Below, piece by piece: positions 1 through 12,466 of a stretch of DNA of 56,134 bases. The position numbers were made by a program, and so were the translations under genes. The stretch is from Reticulitermes lucifugus (taxonomy: Eukaryota > Arthropoda > Insecta > Blattodea > Rhinotermitidae). Location of the stretch: assembly GCA_026260175.1 (NCBI GenBank), contig JAKCWW010000165.1, positions 49,997 through 106,130 of the forward strand, in the 5' to 3' direction. The notes beneath the pieces were generated by a model. It made no database searches. It was not told the origin of the DNA and saw only the letters and a list, made by a program, of their open reading frames with translations. Within the stretch, counting starts at the first letter, position 1; each line of letters starts with the position of its first letter.

Positions 1-55
1 ACCCGCGACGTTCCGGTTTGTAGCGTAGTGCCTCAACCAACTACGCCACCGCGCG
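1..55 (-). mobile_element. tRNA-like SINE head, cut by window edge
   Basis: On the minus strand this reads as a tRNA-like 5' head with an RNA polymerase III A-box-like stretch (TGGCGTAGTTGG, bases about 37-48). It runs towards a GCGGGT at the window edge, where a B box would start. The B box itself lies outside the window, so this is either a partial SINE or a tRNA-related pseudogene. Family not determined. Confidence 0.45.
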
Positions 56-235
56 CCCCAAACTAATGAAGACCAGCAAGGTATTAGGTACTTTGTATAG
101 TGTTTTGATTAAAACACACAGTAAGTTGCTTGATATTGTGCTAGCCTGATTTATGACATACGCCTTTGTGTATGTGTGTGGGCGAATTAGATTTCATAAT
201 AACGTTAATGTAACCAGGAGAAAACTATATAATTT

Positions 236-457
236 TAAGATGAAAATTAAACTGCGTTATAAAGATTAAGTTTGTAACGCGCAGTAAACAAAAGCCGTCT
301 CGATTATAAATACCAAAAAGATACTGCTGTATAGTGAAATAATTGTTTTTTCAGAAACCCATACCAAACACAAAAATGCAGTCTGTGGGCAGAGCATAGA
401 ACTTCAGAATGCTAAAGTGGGGGGTGAATAAATGACTACTGGGCCTTAAAGGGTTAG
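236..457 (+). repeat. Unnamed dispersed repeat R1, copy 1
   Basis: This matches two other places in the window (9954-10135 and 28738-28974) in the same order of blocks: AAGATTAAGTTYGTA, an ACCGCGCAGTAAA-type block, GGGAAATAA/GTGAAATAA, ATCCATAC...AACACATAAA, a T-rich TTAATGTTAAAT-type block, and a terminal GGGCCTTAAAGGGTTAG. No coding capacity is seen. It could be a non-autonomous DNA element or the tail of a larger transposon. All three copies are on the plus strand. Confidence 0.5.
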
Positions 458-3400
458 AGGTCTAGAGTTTGTTAGTATCTTTAATCTTCCTATGCAACCA
501 CTGGTGAAGGATTACGGAATTGAAGCATGTTGGTTTGAAACATAAAACTCTGAACACCTAGGTTTATCCTGTACAGTACAGTCAATACGATCAGTATTAC
601 GCATTTGCTTCAATCAAACACAAGTTATAACTCTTTCTCCACTTCTTCGACATCGTACTAGTTACGTATTTTTCACCTTCCTATGCCATTGTGGCCTTTC
701 CTTTTCCTCCGACTTCCACATCTTTGATGTCTATCCGAATTAAAGCTTTCCGTGGTTTTCTCCGGTCTCGCGATGCACACGCATCGTAGGACCATAACTC
801 TAAATAACACCAACCAGTCTTTCCGAGTTCTGCTCGGAACTCCTTCTCGTATAATTCCTGTAGAGCTGAGAAGCGCCCAAGAAGATAAACCAAGTGTTTG
901 TAAGTCTAGTTTGTGGCCAATTTACAGTAGCAGCAGAAAGAAGTTGGGAATCTATTGCCTTGACACATTCATTAGTGCTGACAATATTCACCCAAAGAGT
1001 AAAGACTGACGGCGACTTCTTTCGCCATTCAAATACGTGTTTACTATGTTTACTTTTCTGTTCAAACATGTCGCTTGGCCAGACTTTAAAAGGAAAGCTA
1101 AATTACCTACACGCCTAACCCCGCTGTTATTAAGGCGTATAGGAAGCACTGAATTATAATGTAATTGCTACCATAAGGTCCCTGGCGTTAGACCATCAGG
1201 CCTGGTCTGACGTCACGACAGTCAACATCGCAGCTTACACAAGAGCCGTAATCACGCGACCGATGCAGGAGGACCATAAACTCAGGCTACACTGTTACAA
1301 AGTTGACGAGCAGTTGTCTTTCGCACTGTCGCCACAATGAGATCTACTATTTCTCATTTTTAATGCATAATCTGTAATGTCTTGGTAGCTGGTGAGATTC
1401 GCTCTGTAGGTCGTGATATAAAATGACAGAAACTTTATGCAAGTAATCCTACTATAACTCCATGCATTCTGGTAAATAACTGATGGAGTTGCACTGAGGC
1501 GACACAGAAAAGTTCCGTGTTAGAAGACCTCAACTTCTCCATCCAGCTATTACACTTCCACATACACCTACTTTCCTCTCACTTATTCCCCTCTAGATGT
1601 CCAACCATTCTGTTCAGAAGAATGTTGATAGTTACAATCACGTGATAAAACTTGCGGTAGAAAAATTCTCTGTGTTGGTTGTAAGAGACAAGAGACGTTT
1701 GGAGCTTAATGCAACATTAAGAAGGGAGTCGGAAGTCTCGAGTTTTGTCATCCCCACCATCCACCGAAGTTCTTTCCGTGTCCTCATTATGAACTTCTAC
1801 GCATTCTACACGCTGGCACCCACTCCACAGTACGATAGGTGGGCCCAAGAGCAGGTTCGAACCTGGCTGCAAGGAAGAGAATCCATGTCACTACACATAA
1901 TCGAACACCAGTAATTCATCTTGTAGCCAAACACTGCAATCTGAGGTACTCCGGCTGGAACTGTGTTAAAATGAAGCCTGATTTTGCAGTTAGAAACTCG
2001 ATCATGGGTACCGCTGGAGCACGGATATGCTTCAATGGGCTTCAAAAGCCACTCACGAATAGCTTCATCGCTTAGAGAAGCCAGAGATCCGATCTTAACG
2101 CGTTAAGTGTGTGTGAGAAGAGAGAACGCGTGCTACTGTACTCGATGCTCAGTTATTAGCCTATATAGCAACCAAACTTCTTACTTTTTTCATACATCAA
2201 TTGGAGCTTCATTGCTTCCAATGGTCCAGTTTTCTGCTTACCATGACCTTCGACAGAAATAGAAAAGGAATCATAAGGAAAGAGACAGCACTCCGCCCTA
2301 CATACTCTTCTACAACTACCCAGTTACACAATGTTGACTTCTTTCAGATTCACGTACTTACTTTAACAGAAATTACATTTCTTTCACAAACGTTACATTA
2401 TTAGTAACTGAGTTTCCGGCGAAATTAAGGGAATATAAACAAACAAAACTGTCACAGCAAAGCAGCAAACAAGGTGTTCTGGAGCAAAATACAAAAGAAA
2501 TCTAGGAGTTCCGGCAGAACTCATTAATCCTACTTTCCTGTGGAACATGTTTCTAGTCCTAGAGAGTCATTATTATTATTATTATTATTATTATTAGATT
2601 TAATCTCTCTTAAGAACGAATTCCTCCGTGTAAACGTCAGCGTGTGAAGGAATTTCAGACGGCAGTTTCGAAGGGCCTACGCAAAGAAAAACGGAAATTA
2701 AATGTCGAAACTTGAATTTCGGGAATCTCTGTAGGTCAGTTTCAACGAAAGAATTTGCACGGAATTAGAAGAACCTACGTTACATATATTGGGAGTACAG
2801 GTCAGCTGGGACAAGGGTGACGCGTTAGAGCGTTAGAATTCCATAACAGCTGGTGAATTTCTTGATCAGCTGAATAAATTAAGTTTCTCACGAAGAAACC
2901 TGCTCTGTGGCGTCAATCAGAAATTTTTAGTTACCAACATTCGGCAGCACTGTAAACCCTTCCGCGATAAAACTGACGATATGCCGCCACTACTCACAGA
3001 CGACATGTTTACTGCTTTTATTTTGCTTCTTTGCACAAACAGTCCTGACGGAAGGGAACCTCTTGTCAGACAGGATATTGGCTGAGCAAACACGGGCCAC
3101 ACACACAACAAAGCACGAACACAGCGTGCGTGGAAACTTATCAAACTTCGTACTGTAATCATTTCTGTGTGATTTATCCGTAGGCCTACTGTTGCGTCCA
3201 TCATGATTAACATGGATTATGAATACAATTCCGGAGAAACTCTCTCGTCATGACTAAATTTAACTCGGAGCTTCTGTTTTTGTGACGTAATTCTCATTCT
3301 GCAGAATGGAACAAAAATGGCCTTGACCCATGAAGGTCAGTCGGTCAGAGGATAACGTCTGCAGACGGATACTCGAATGAATGGAAAGTGAAGCGAGTTT

Positions 3401-3573
3401 AGAAGCTTACGAATATCTTCGCACCACATTATTGTATTAACACAGAAAGAGGCACACAGACCAACCATTTTCACATAAAACCACCAATTAATAGCGCAAA
3501 CATGTTAAACGTAACCTGTCCTAAGGCATCACAATATTTCGCCTGAATCGTCTTTCGTCTGAAGATTCAAGTC
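458..3573. other. Unassigned non-coding stretch
   Basis: No gene or named element recognised. Two overlapping minus-strand open frames (about 681-893 and 800-1069) show no domain I know and no splice context I could defend. A CAGGTTCGAACCTG palindrome near 1853-1866 resembles a pol III B box but has no SINE body around it. The stretch contains one ATT microsatellite, listed separately. Confidence 0.5.
2569..2596. repeat. (ATT)n microsatellite
   Basis: An uninterrupted run of about nine ATT units. Confidence 0.95.
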
Positions 3574-3698
3574 TTCTGAGATGTTACGCCATGTCGACTG
3601 GTACATAGTTACCAAAGTTTCGGACGAAGATGAAGGCACTATGCTCCTTCAAAAAGGCGGCAAATATTTACTAGTCGAAAAGGTGTAACATCTCAGAA
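3574..3698. mobile_element. Foldback (MITE-like) element 1
   Basis: Terminal inverted repeats face each other. The left end is TTCTGAGATGTTACGCC (3574-3590) and the right end is AGGTGTAACATCTCAGAA (3681-3698). Pairing continues inward through a GTCGACTGGTA / TTTACTAGTCGA segment. The interior holds an AGTTTCGGACGAAGATGAAGG block, a diverged form of the ACGTTTCGG motif shared by the other foldbacks here. It is about 125 bp and encodes nothing. Superfamily not determined. Confidence 0.6.
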
Positions 3699-4660
3699 GA
3701 AACAGATCATCAACATCTTGTGAGAACCTCAAATGTCGTTTACTTATTTCCAGAACACTCTGGATAATTCAGGACGGCCTACCCAAGCGTTCCCTTAGAC
3801 ACGTGCAGAGATATAAGTTGCAAAGTTTGGCCTCATAACAGAGAGCCAGAAGGATATTTTTAATGATGAACTGGGAGGATACGGGAAGGCGTAGCCTACT
3901 ATCCCAGCATTCTAATCAGAATACTGCGGAGTACGACGCAAAACCTCAGCAGCGAGAGCCTGAGGCAAAATAAGATAATATATTGATGAAAACAAGTCAA
4001 AATAGAAAATCGAAAAATTTCCAGACTAAAGATCTTGAAACGATGTTCCCTGCAAGTGAAAATTACGGAGCTTCCCGTTGTGTTGGACTGTAGTGTCCTG
4101 GCAAGAGCAGGCAGATGGCATGTTGCTCAGAAGGCACTGTATCGTGGCTGCAAAATTCAAACCTCAAATCTCTTTCTTGGTATGCTATTGCCTCCACTGC
4201 CATATAATTGTATTTCTCTAACAAAAATTCCACGGAACGAAGTCCCACGGATCGACCCTCTCCACAGCTCCTTCAAATTGTTACTGCAAGCTTCAGCACA
4301 CTTCTCAATATCCCGTCCGTCGTCAGCCATTTCTCACATGAATGCTAGGTGTGGCTGTGGNGGGGGGTGCTGGGGCAGAGCACGAACAATAAAAAAGGCT
4401 ATAAGAATTAAACCTCCCACAAAACATGAATACAGAATGAGCAAAATGGCAACGCTCTAGAAAGATAAAATTTACCATAAAAAGACCCATTCATTAGTGT
4501 GTGACTGAATGTTTGGCACATGACGTGGAATGGCCATATTCATTGAAGCTAATGCCATGCTCACAAGCAGATTAACTTATGTGGAATGTTTCTGTTTCAC
4601 TGTGTGCATTTGTGGCAGTAGTGGTCAAGCATAAAGAGAAACGTGGTAGTTAATGGTAGT
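3699..4660. other. Unassigned stretch with one ambiguous base
   Basis: No gene recognised. The longest open frame (4035-4460, plus, 141 residues) contains the ambiguous base n at 4361 next to a run of G. Its composition is ordinary and shows no domain. I treat it as chance. Confidence 0.45.
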
Positions 4661-4661
4661 C

Positions 4662-4850
4662 GCCTGTAGCGTGTCGTGCGTAATGGTCAGCACGCCTGCA
4701 TCATATTGCGAAGGTCACGTTTTCGAAACCGTAATCGGATACAGGCAATCCTGCCATGAATTTGACGGTACGTTTAGTCCTTCCGTGCAAATTTCGAGGC
4801 AGTAATTTAAAAATCATACACCACGATCTCTTCTTCTCGACTTATGTGGA
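4662..4850 (+). mobile_element. SINE D copy (diverged)
   Basis: A tRNA-like head carries TAATGGTCAGCACGCC (A-box region) and TTTTCGAAACC (degenerate B box, near 4713-4723). A body follows with GCAAATTTCGAGGCAGTAA and ACCACGATCTCTTC. The same body order recurs at 31470-31650, where the B box is intact. Confidence 0.5.
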
Positions 4851-6564
4851 AGCGAGCGATGGTGGCCTGCTCTGAGATACAACAGACTTTTTTTTTCTTA
4901 GAAAATGCTTATCGGTGTCTCAGCCGAGGTTCTAATAGAGAATCTCCTGAATAAAAGTCAGAAACATTACTGCGTGAGCCACCTTGCTCAGTGACGATCA
5001 ACCTGTCATCACACGCTAACACCTTGTGCACATGGCACAGCACTTCACTGGACGTTGCGGCACACTCTTAATCACTGTTACTTCGTATTTGATGTCGCAT
5101 TGGAATCTTCGTCCAGACAGGTTACCTCTGGCGCAGGGCGTTCCTGCTTTATCCTTAGGATAACACCGGGATATTATTCACTTAAAACAGTTAATGACCG
5201 CTTGCTTCCACGTCCTGTCCTCTTCATTCATCACTACCATTCTTCCATACCTCATTCAAAAACATAAAACTTTTGCATGTGACAAGGCTTTGCCAGAAAA
5301 TCAAGGCCCATACTGTTTGTTCTTTTACCACTTCAAGCACAAACCTCAAGTAAAGGACATTTAAAAATCTAGAGCCTTCGTCACAGAAAACACATTGTCT
5401 CCATTACAAAGACTTGCCGGGTAATTGAGTTTACGGAAATAATCCTTGTTTATTCTGTTAATCATATGAAACACATACATACAGCCTTTGAGCAAAGTGA
5501 AGATAGTTTCAATGTTACAGCATCTGGTGTATGTAGTTATCAGGGTGCTTTGAATGGCTGAGTTCAGAAATAAAGAATGCATTGAATTAACGCCCGAGTT
5601 AAAACCACAACATGGAGCAGGATCATGCAGCTGTAACACAACAACATTCTACTCTGAAACTGCAGGCACGGGTTAAGCCAAAACGGTAGTGCCTATCTGC
5701 CAAACTACACGGCGTCACATCTCAGATCATTGACTGAGTAACTCACATGAGATACTTAGTTAACATTTTCACGGTTTTTTATTTTCATATCTTCTATATT
5801 AAAATCAAAATATTATCACTTGCATTTTTATCTTCTGCTCATTGCAAGAGTGTGAGACTTGGTCTGCCACTCTAAGCAAAGAACATAAATGAAGGTACTT
5901 CAAGAAAAATATATGTGGAACCAAGACAGAGGACGTATTAGTAGTGGGGAGCAATTATGCAAACAGAACCTCATAATTTGTACTCCTCACTGACTATCAT
6001 TACAGTAATCACAATCAATGACAACTAAGTGGGCGGAAAGTGTAGCACGCATGAAGACGTAAGTACTAGATAAAACGTTTGGTTGAAAACCCTGAAAAGA
6101 AAGGACTATTTGAGAAATTAGTCATGGATGGAGGAGGATGTCCAGATTTTGCTGTATATATATATATATGCGTACTGTATATGCATAAAGGAATGTGAAA
6201 GTGGAAGGCACTGCATGCCTCAGCTCAAAAGCCTGGCTTTTGGAGGCGTTTTACGAATACGTTTCTTGAAACAAAAGCAAACACCAGTCACAGAAACACG
6301 GCAGAGTGTCAGGAATTTTTTTGTGTATAAGAAAATCTTTCAAACATGGCACTTAACAGTGTGTCTAAATGCAAAGACATCGAACATCTGCTTCAGTGTA
6401 ATAATATAAATAGAGAGGTTGTTTGAAAGATAATATTTCTTTACTGTGGAGTACCAAAGCGAGTACTTAGCGAGTCAGTTGGATATGAAAGGTTTACCTG
6501 GATTTATTGATAAGTGACGTTTGCATGAATTCCACTTCACATATCCATCTATACTACATCTTTC

Positions 6565-6566
<2 letters not shown>
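4851..6566. other. Unassigned stretch with a single foldback end
   Basis: No gene recognised. At 5704-5725 there is an isolated ACTACACGGCGTCACATCTC end matching the right end of foldback 4 (18556-18712). No partner arm was found nearby, so it may be a solo or truncated copy. A short (TA)n lies near 6158-6171. Confidence 0.45.
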
Positions 6567-6616
<50 letters not shown>

Positions 6617-6618
6617 CA
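6567..6618. repeat. (CA)n microsatellite
   Basis: About 50 bases of CA dinucleotide with a TATA interruption near 6599-6602. Confidence 0.95.
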
Positions 6619-7371
6619 TTTTAAATACAACAAAAATTAATGGACTTTTTTCAGAAATTTTTACTTAACTAGTTATCTTTTAAGCGTACTGTGCGTTTTA
6701 TCATAGACATGAAGACGTTTCATTGGACCAGTCTAGCGAGAATGGACGTGTTTCAGGAAGACATAATTCAGAGTGGAATCTTGAAGCAGCTAACTTGCTT
6801 ACTTCTGAGATATGATTAGTAGATGACCTTCAGTTTTACAAGCATGAAACATTATCACGATAAGCAAATCAGTATGTCCTTGTGGTTTATAGACCCTCTA
6901 ACTGGACGTCTAACACTGAATAACTATTTCACACAGTAGCTACAGCCAGAACTCTGCCTAGGTCCAAGTTGTTGATTCCTACCTGGTCCCAAGCCCATTA
7001 AAAGGAGGAGGGTTGGACGTGGGGCTAACATCCCCACTCCGTAAAAAGGGAATTGTTTAGAAAATTCAAGGGAAACCTCGGGTAAATAGGAAAATATGGA
7101 TATCTGGGGGCAAACTATTGAAGAGACCAGGGCCCGATGCGGGCTGCCAAAGAAGAAGAAGAAGCTACTGCCCGAGGAGTAGCCAATGACCGCAGGCGGG
7201 CTGCTCAGCTGGTAATGCAAGGAATAAATAATACATTTTATAGATTTTTTCAGAAAACAATTTGCGAAGACGTAAGGAATATTGGAATCAGTCTGAACCA
7301 CTTCAATGCTATTGCTTTCCTACATGCAAACGGGCAAATAAACTAAAAGTGTCCCTATCCTGATATTGGTA
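6619..7371. other. Unassigned stretch, possible old repeat
   Basis: No gene recognised. The part at about 6925-7165 is locally GC-richer, contains GGAGGAGGGTTGGACGTGGG, and ends in a (GAA)n run (7150-7164). It has the look of an insect repeat whose family I cannot name. Confidence 0.35.
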
Positions 7372-8110
7372 AAGCCACTGAATTTCAGCTTTTCTTTAGA
7401 GTATGCCATTGGGAACGACCAAGCAAGCCATGAGGGATTCACACTGACTGGAATACATCAGCTTCAAGTATTTTTTGATGATGTTTATTTATTGGGCGAA
7501 AATAGCCATTTGAAAAAATTATAAAAGCTTTATTAGTCGCTAGTCTTGCAGTAAATGTTGAGAAATCTAAGTCTATTGAACAGAATGAAGGACAAAATAA
7601 CAACACAAAGATAGCTAATATAGCCTTTGAAAATGTGACAAAGTTAAAATATTTTGGAAATACATTAACAAATAAAAATTGCATCTACTAAGGTATCAAG
7701 GAGAATATTAAATTCAGGAGCTTCCTGCTACCATTCCGTCCCGAATCTTTTGTCTTCCCGTTTGTTGTCATAAATACGAACACTACAGTATGCATGACTA
7801 TACCGCACAACAAGCCTAAGTCTGCAGTACATTCGGATTTTCTGCTGACGGGCCCATTGGGAAGAAGATGAATGACTATACTTTTGATTGCTGTTTTATA
7901 TGAGTGTAAAACTTGACTTTTATATTGGGGGAAGAATATAGGTTGAAGGTGTTTGGAAAAAGGATAGTAACGAATACATTTGGGCCTAAGAGGGAGGGAG
8001 TAGCAGAAGAGTGGAGAAAATTACACAATAGAGAGCTTCATGATTTGTACTCCTCATCCATTTTATTCAGATCAAATCAAGAAGAATGAGATCTTATTTC
8101 GAAAAACCCC
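7372..8110 (+). pseudogene. LINE reverse transcriptase, 3' part, decayed
   Basis: This is the C-terminal half of a non-LTR retrotransposon reverse transcriptase. The frame starts at a PLNFSFSLEYAI-like segment (7375 onward). It continues to FFDDVYLLG, where FFDD (7471-7482) occupies the place of the catalytic YADD box. It then passes to AVNVEKSK and FENVTKLKYFGNTLTNKN, in another frame after a break. Further on come GEEYRLKVFGKR, FGPKREGVAEEWRKLHNREL and a YSSSILFRSNQEE segment. Several stops and frameshifts make it non-functional. The copy ends before the usual GHVARMG and GRPRRRW region, at about 8110, where a minus-strand LINE tail begins. The clade (Jockey, I, RTE or related) cannot be fixed from this piece. 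Confidence 0.8.
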
Positions 8111-8600
8111 ATGAGACCAGCTAACTAACTGTACGGAGTTGAATCCCTCTTTAAAAGAATTATAGTTCCTCAGATAGTCGAGATATTCCCCACATTGTAT
8201 GGCACCCGAAAGTTCATTACCGTGTTCACAACAGCCTGCCGCCTTTCCTTGTTCTAAAATAGATAAATCCAGTCTATTCCCTCCAAACCTATTTATTTAA
8301 GATCCATTTTAATATTCGTTTTCCATATACGCCTAGATTTTGTAACTGATCTTTTTCCTACAGGATTTCCTATAAAATACTGTATGCATTTATCGTCTTC
8401 CCACACGTGCCACATGCCCCGCCCGTCTCATCTTCCTTGAGTGAACAATAATGATTCGTGAGGATTGTAAATCATGAAGCTTATCATTATGCAATATTCT
8501 CCATTTTTGTATTACTTCCGGACTCTTAGACTCAAATATCTTCCTCAGCACCCTTTTCTTGAACCTCCTTATACTATCTTCATAATGTATATACTATAAA
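8100..8600 (-). pseudogene. LINE 3' end, decayed, tail-to-tail with previous
   Basis: Read on the minus strand, this gives the segments downstream of the RT core in order: RRFKKRVLRKIFESKSPEV, QKWRILHNDKLHDLQSSR, SRKMRRAGHVARVGRR, then after a frameshift RRIWKTNIKMDLK, and finally VVNTVMNFRVPYNVGN before a stop. The order agrees with the C-terminus of the same LINE group as the fragment just upstream, but in the opposite orientation. It has several stops and at least one frameshift. The 3' untranslated part probably extends to about 8100. Confidence 0.8.
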
Positions 8601-9953
8601 CTCCTTATACTATGGTTTCGCCTTAATGTAAGAGAAGTTCTGTGTAAATTATACACATTTACATATTTACAGTTTTGTTGTGTATGTACATATCTACAGC
8701 GTTGAAAACTATCAAAAATATACAGTACATACATGGCCTTGTACAGCAGATCATGCCTCATCTTACTTATCTTTTGCCCTAGCGGAGGCTTAGTCACTAG
8801 AAAGGTCACATGCTTGACCGCAGCCAAGTTTCAACCTCTTATATCTTCTGCGTTTGGCATTTCCTTTTCCAGGGTTCCAACATTATTCCCATGATTCTGT
8901 AAGATTTCTGCTTGCTACCTGCATAATTATGTGATAAGATCATACAGGTACCTAATTTTGCAAGCCACGTGAATTTCGGGTGTCGGTTTGGGGCTTGGAA
9001 ATATGCCAATTTTGCGGGAAACCTCGTTTTGCAGGCGCTGCACATTCCCAGGAGGGGCAAGCACATGTCGTTATATACCGAATGAGTGCTCTATGGAGGG
9101 TTAATTCTTCTGTTGCAGATTACGCCCAGAAATGTTATAATGTTTACAAGGGCAATGGTTAGTTGTTTCAATGCAACGTGAGACTCCGCCGGACGATGTC
9201 CACGAGAGACACAGGTGGCCCGGGGTCTAAACTTCTTCGAGCTCACACCACGAAACCATTGCCAGAGAGAGCGACGCAGCTTACTGAGAACAGAAACCCT
9301 TTTCCCAATCGATGTCGTGTACTCAGGGATTATCCGCGAAGAGGGCTGGATATGCCCCTTATGCTTGGGCACAATGCAGATTGTACAAGGTGGGGGATAG
9401 GAGAAAGTCTTCTGGTACCCCAGTTTGTACTTCTCTACGCGTGTATGTTTCGCCTTCAACCGAAATTTCAACTTTGCTGGTTGAAAGAAAGAAGCCAATG
9501 AGCTTGATTTTACTGATAAATTCTAAAAGGTTCTGACGATGGTGTATAACGTTGAGAAAATATAAAAATATAAAATCACGTCCTGATTTTATATTTTTGT
9601 ATTTTATCCGGACGATGAACAAAAGACATTTGGTTCTCAATTGATTTTACTGATCGAAAAGTTTTTCTTTGATAACTTATGCACTGTCACGTGCCAATAT
9701 AGGGCCCGCAGAACCGTAAAGTGGATTATTCACTACCACGTCCACACCATGTTCCGTGTTACATGTCAGTCATATATGTCAATGAAAAATCACTACTTAA
9801 AACAACTATCCAATAGTGATTATTTTATCTCGCCGCAATTGTGACAATCATTTCAGCCAAACTCTCAATAGTGAACCAAGAATCAATCGAAACCAGAACC
9901 AAAATCCCGTAATAAGAAAACCAGTAAACTAATTAGGCAGTCTCCTTTAAAGA
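8601..9953. other. Unassigned stretch with overlapping short open frames
   Basis: Frames on both strands at 9091-9501 and 9163-9501 overlap in a GC-richer patch. Neither shows a domain I recognise, and mutual overlap on both strands is typical of chance. Positions 9564-9598 hold a perfect 15-bp hairpin, listed separately. Confidence 0.4.
9564..9598. repeat. AT-rich perfect hairpin
   Basis: AAAAATATAAAATCA (9564-9578) is exactly complementary to TGATTTTATATTTTT (9584-9598), with the 5-base loop CGTCC. It could be a terminator-like fold, a foldback relic or replication slippage. Confidence 0.8.
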
Positions 9954-10135
9954 CTAAGATTATCCTAATTGTATTTAATATTAAGTTCGTACCGCGCAAT
10001 AAACACACTCAAAGTCATTTAGGGAAATAATCGCTGTTTGCTCTGTGATCCATGCAAAACGCATAAAAAATATGTAGAATTTTTTAATGTTAAATCCGAT
10101 TGTACGTAAATAACACTGGGCCTTGAATAGTTAAT
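9954..10135 (+). repeat. Unnamed dispersed repeat R1, copy 2
   Basis: This shares the block order of R1: TTAAGTTCGTACCGCGCAAT, GGGAAATAA, TGATCCATGCAAAACGCATAAAAA, TTTTTAATGTTAAATCCG and the terminal ACTGGGCCTTGAATAGTTA. It is shorter at the left than the copy at 28738-28974. Confidence 0.5.
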
Positions 10136-11189
10136 AGTAAAGGCTGCCACTGGACACGATCCTGAATCAGTTTCATCTCCAATCCGAGATAAAATTAACG
10201 CTGTCCCTGGCCTTTAATTAATTAAGCGCCAAGTCTTGAAGATGTGGAGAAAGTATACGTGCAGTTCCACGAAGTCTTAATTTCGACACTAGGTGGAAAC
10301 ATTTGGCTTTACATCGGAGCCCCTTAAACCCTAAGAAAGATCTTCATATCCGTAAGACCCATCTTAATCTCATGACCATTTCTTGCTCCTCAAAGTAGCC
10401 TCTGCCCAAAAGGGATCCCCAAAATATTTCCTATCCAACTCAAATGCCGAACTCACCGTAATCTATAATTTACGATCCTAACAACACCCGGTAACCCTAT
10501 AAACCAGGAAGATGGGAAAGGTTTTCAGAAAACCTATCTATTAGTAACATCTGAAACGTACTGACCAAATACTCTTCCTGTGTCGGTGTTCCCACAGCTA
10601 CATGAAGGCTGGACACCGCTGATAAAGAACAATAGGAGAGCAGCAGTTACTAACGATAGTCTTCAATATCCAACAGTTTTACATAAGCTATCCGATAGCT
10701 GTAACAAAACGGAAGATATTGCTATTCATCTTTGATCACACCAGGGGTCATACAGCCCCATTGCCCACCAACCATGCTGGTAATTTGTCCCTTGTAAGAC
10801 CAACCGCTCATATATATATACACGCCCGTGAACCCCTCGTTCTTGTACTATGCGACCGAGCAGGGGTGTTCTCAGGGTTCTCACATTAGAAAATGCTCTG
10901 GCCCGGAAACTTTTCCTGCGAGACTCATGTCCTCGGAAAGTTAGAAGACCAAGGACTTTCTCGTTACTGATTCTGTCACTGAAATAATTTGTTATGAAAA
11001 AATATATACCTGCAATATTATAAAGTCAGTTATAAATTAATGACAAAACGTGGCAGTATCACCTCTTCCTAGGGCCTCTTAAAACTTTCTTTTTCTTTTG
11101 CTGACATCCAAAATATAACGATAGTTTTTAAAATAAAATTAGATCTTTGTTGAAAAATTTGTTTTATTATTAACTTCTACCAACGAATA
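10136..11189. other. Unassigned stretch
   Basis: No gene, SINE head or inverted repeat recognised. A short TATATATATACA run lies near 10811-10822. Confidence 0.5.
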
Positions 11190-11457
11190 AAACGGCCGCT
11201 CCCATTGGCCACGCTGTCAAAGGCGTGGGTCTGCGGACACTCGGTTGCTGGGATTGCGGGTTCGAATCCCGCCGCGGGCATGGACATTGTCTCTTGTGAA
11301 TGTTGTGTTTTGTCAGGTAGAGTTCTCTGCGTCGGGCCGATCACTCGTCCATAGGAGTCCTACCGAGTGTGGTGTGTCTGAGTGTGATTGTAAAGCCTTG
11401 ATAATGAGGAGGCAATGGCCCTCTAGGGGCTGTTACGCCATGGAAAAAGAACACAAA
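11190..11457 (+). mobile_element. SINE C (single copy in window)
   Basis: A tRNA-like head carries a perfect B box, GGTTCGAATCC (11259-11269), inside GCGGGTTCGAATCCCGCC, which can form a T-arm-like stem. The A-box region lies about 40 bases upstream and is not clear. The body contains GCAATGGCCCTCTAGGGGCT (about 11411-11430) and GTTACGCCATGG, then an A-rich end. No duplication was found. A plus-strand open frame through it (11245-11460) is just the SINE being read through. Confidence 0.65.
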
Positions 11458-12466
11458 TAATACGACCATGAAATTGTTCACTGACAAACCCAGCAAAGGT
11501 ACTCTTAATATAACCTACTTTGTTTTGCTTCACGTCCATGGTGAACCCATGTTATGCGCTGGGCTTATGCACACATAACTTACATACAACAATTTCAATA
11601 ACACATAAACAATATAATATTTTTAATGAAATAAAAATGCATAAAGTCTAAGATATGTTGACCATATTTTCGACAAACAAAATCTGAAGTGTATGAAAAT
11701 CGATATTTCGAAATTCTAAACATATCTTACAGAGTCCGGACAAAAGCCCCAGAGACGTCAACTCGAAACCGTACAGGTAAGCACCCGAGCTGATCTTCGT
11801 GTGGCGTTAGACGTTTATGTTATTTGGCCCATAATTACATGGTAATGGGCGTAAATGTTACAGTAGAATCACGAACATTTCGTTCCAGTTTATTCGTCAC
11901 GCTCACTTTTAAGGAGGGACAATAGAAAAGAAAAAACAAACAATAAAATGAAAGCAAGAATAGTAAACAAAATTGATGGTAATATTTATTAAATCGTTGC
12001 TTAAAAGAGATAAATTGCAAAATGACGCCATAATAAAAGGACGCCAACCTACAAACTAGTTTACGACAAAAAATAATTAACTCGGAGAAAATGCTGAAGA
12101 CAGGATGACACATATATATACCTCCCAGAGGAAAAAGAGGCCTACGAGTACAGGTTAATGAACTGCCAGACCTCGTAACGACCTTCAAAGGGAAGGAAAC
12201 TGCTCTCCACTTCGACATACCAATATACCACGTAGGCCATCATGTAGGATGAAAGCAGGACGCTTGTAAGCAGTTTAGTTATGCGAAATTCGAGTTTCTT
12301 ACAATGTTGTAGCTGAAGAATAAAGAATTTAGAATATTACGCCATCTAGACTGGTAAATATTTACAAACGTTTAGAATTAATAAAATTCATCATTCTTCG
12401 GACTCGGGCACTGCATCGAAACTTCGGTAACTAGGTTCTAACAGCAATGATGATAAAGATTAAAGT
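11458..12466. other. Unassigned stretch with half of a foldback
   Basis: No gene recognised. At 12330-12430 a TATTACGCCATCTAGACTGGTAA block and a later GAAACTTCGGTAACTAG block resemble the two arms of the foldback family, but pairing is too decayed to set ends. A minus open frame at 11835-12218 has no domain I know. Confidence 0.4.

Noticed and set aside
1853..1866. B box of a SINE at CAGGTTCGAACCTG
   Set aside because: A short self-complementary sequence with no A box or repeat body.
4035..4460. 141-residue plus-strand open frame as a possible gene
   Set aside because: It holds an ambiguous base, shows no domain, signal or splice support, and is within the length expected by chance in 56 kb.
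6567..6618. CRISPR-like or structured array from regular repeats
   Set aside because: Simple dinucleotide repeat without spacers. The sequence is eukaryotic in character.
9091..9501. Overlapping open frames on both strands as a possible exon
   Set aside because: Equal openness on both strands in a GC-richer patch, and no domain or homologue that I recognise.
11259..11269. A genuine tRNA gene at the perfect B box
   Set aside because: No matching acceptor stem or anticodon arm could be assembled, and a non-tRNA body follows. A SINE explains it better. The same applies at 27514-27568 and 29143-29215.
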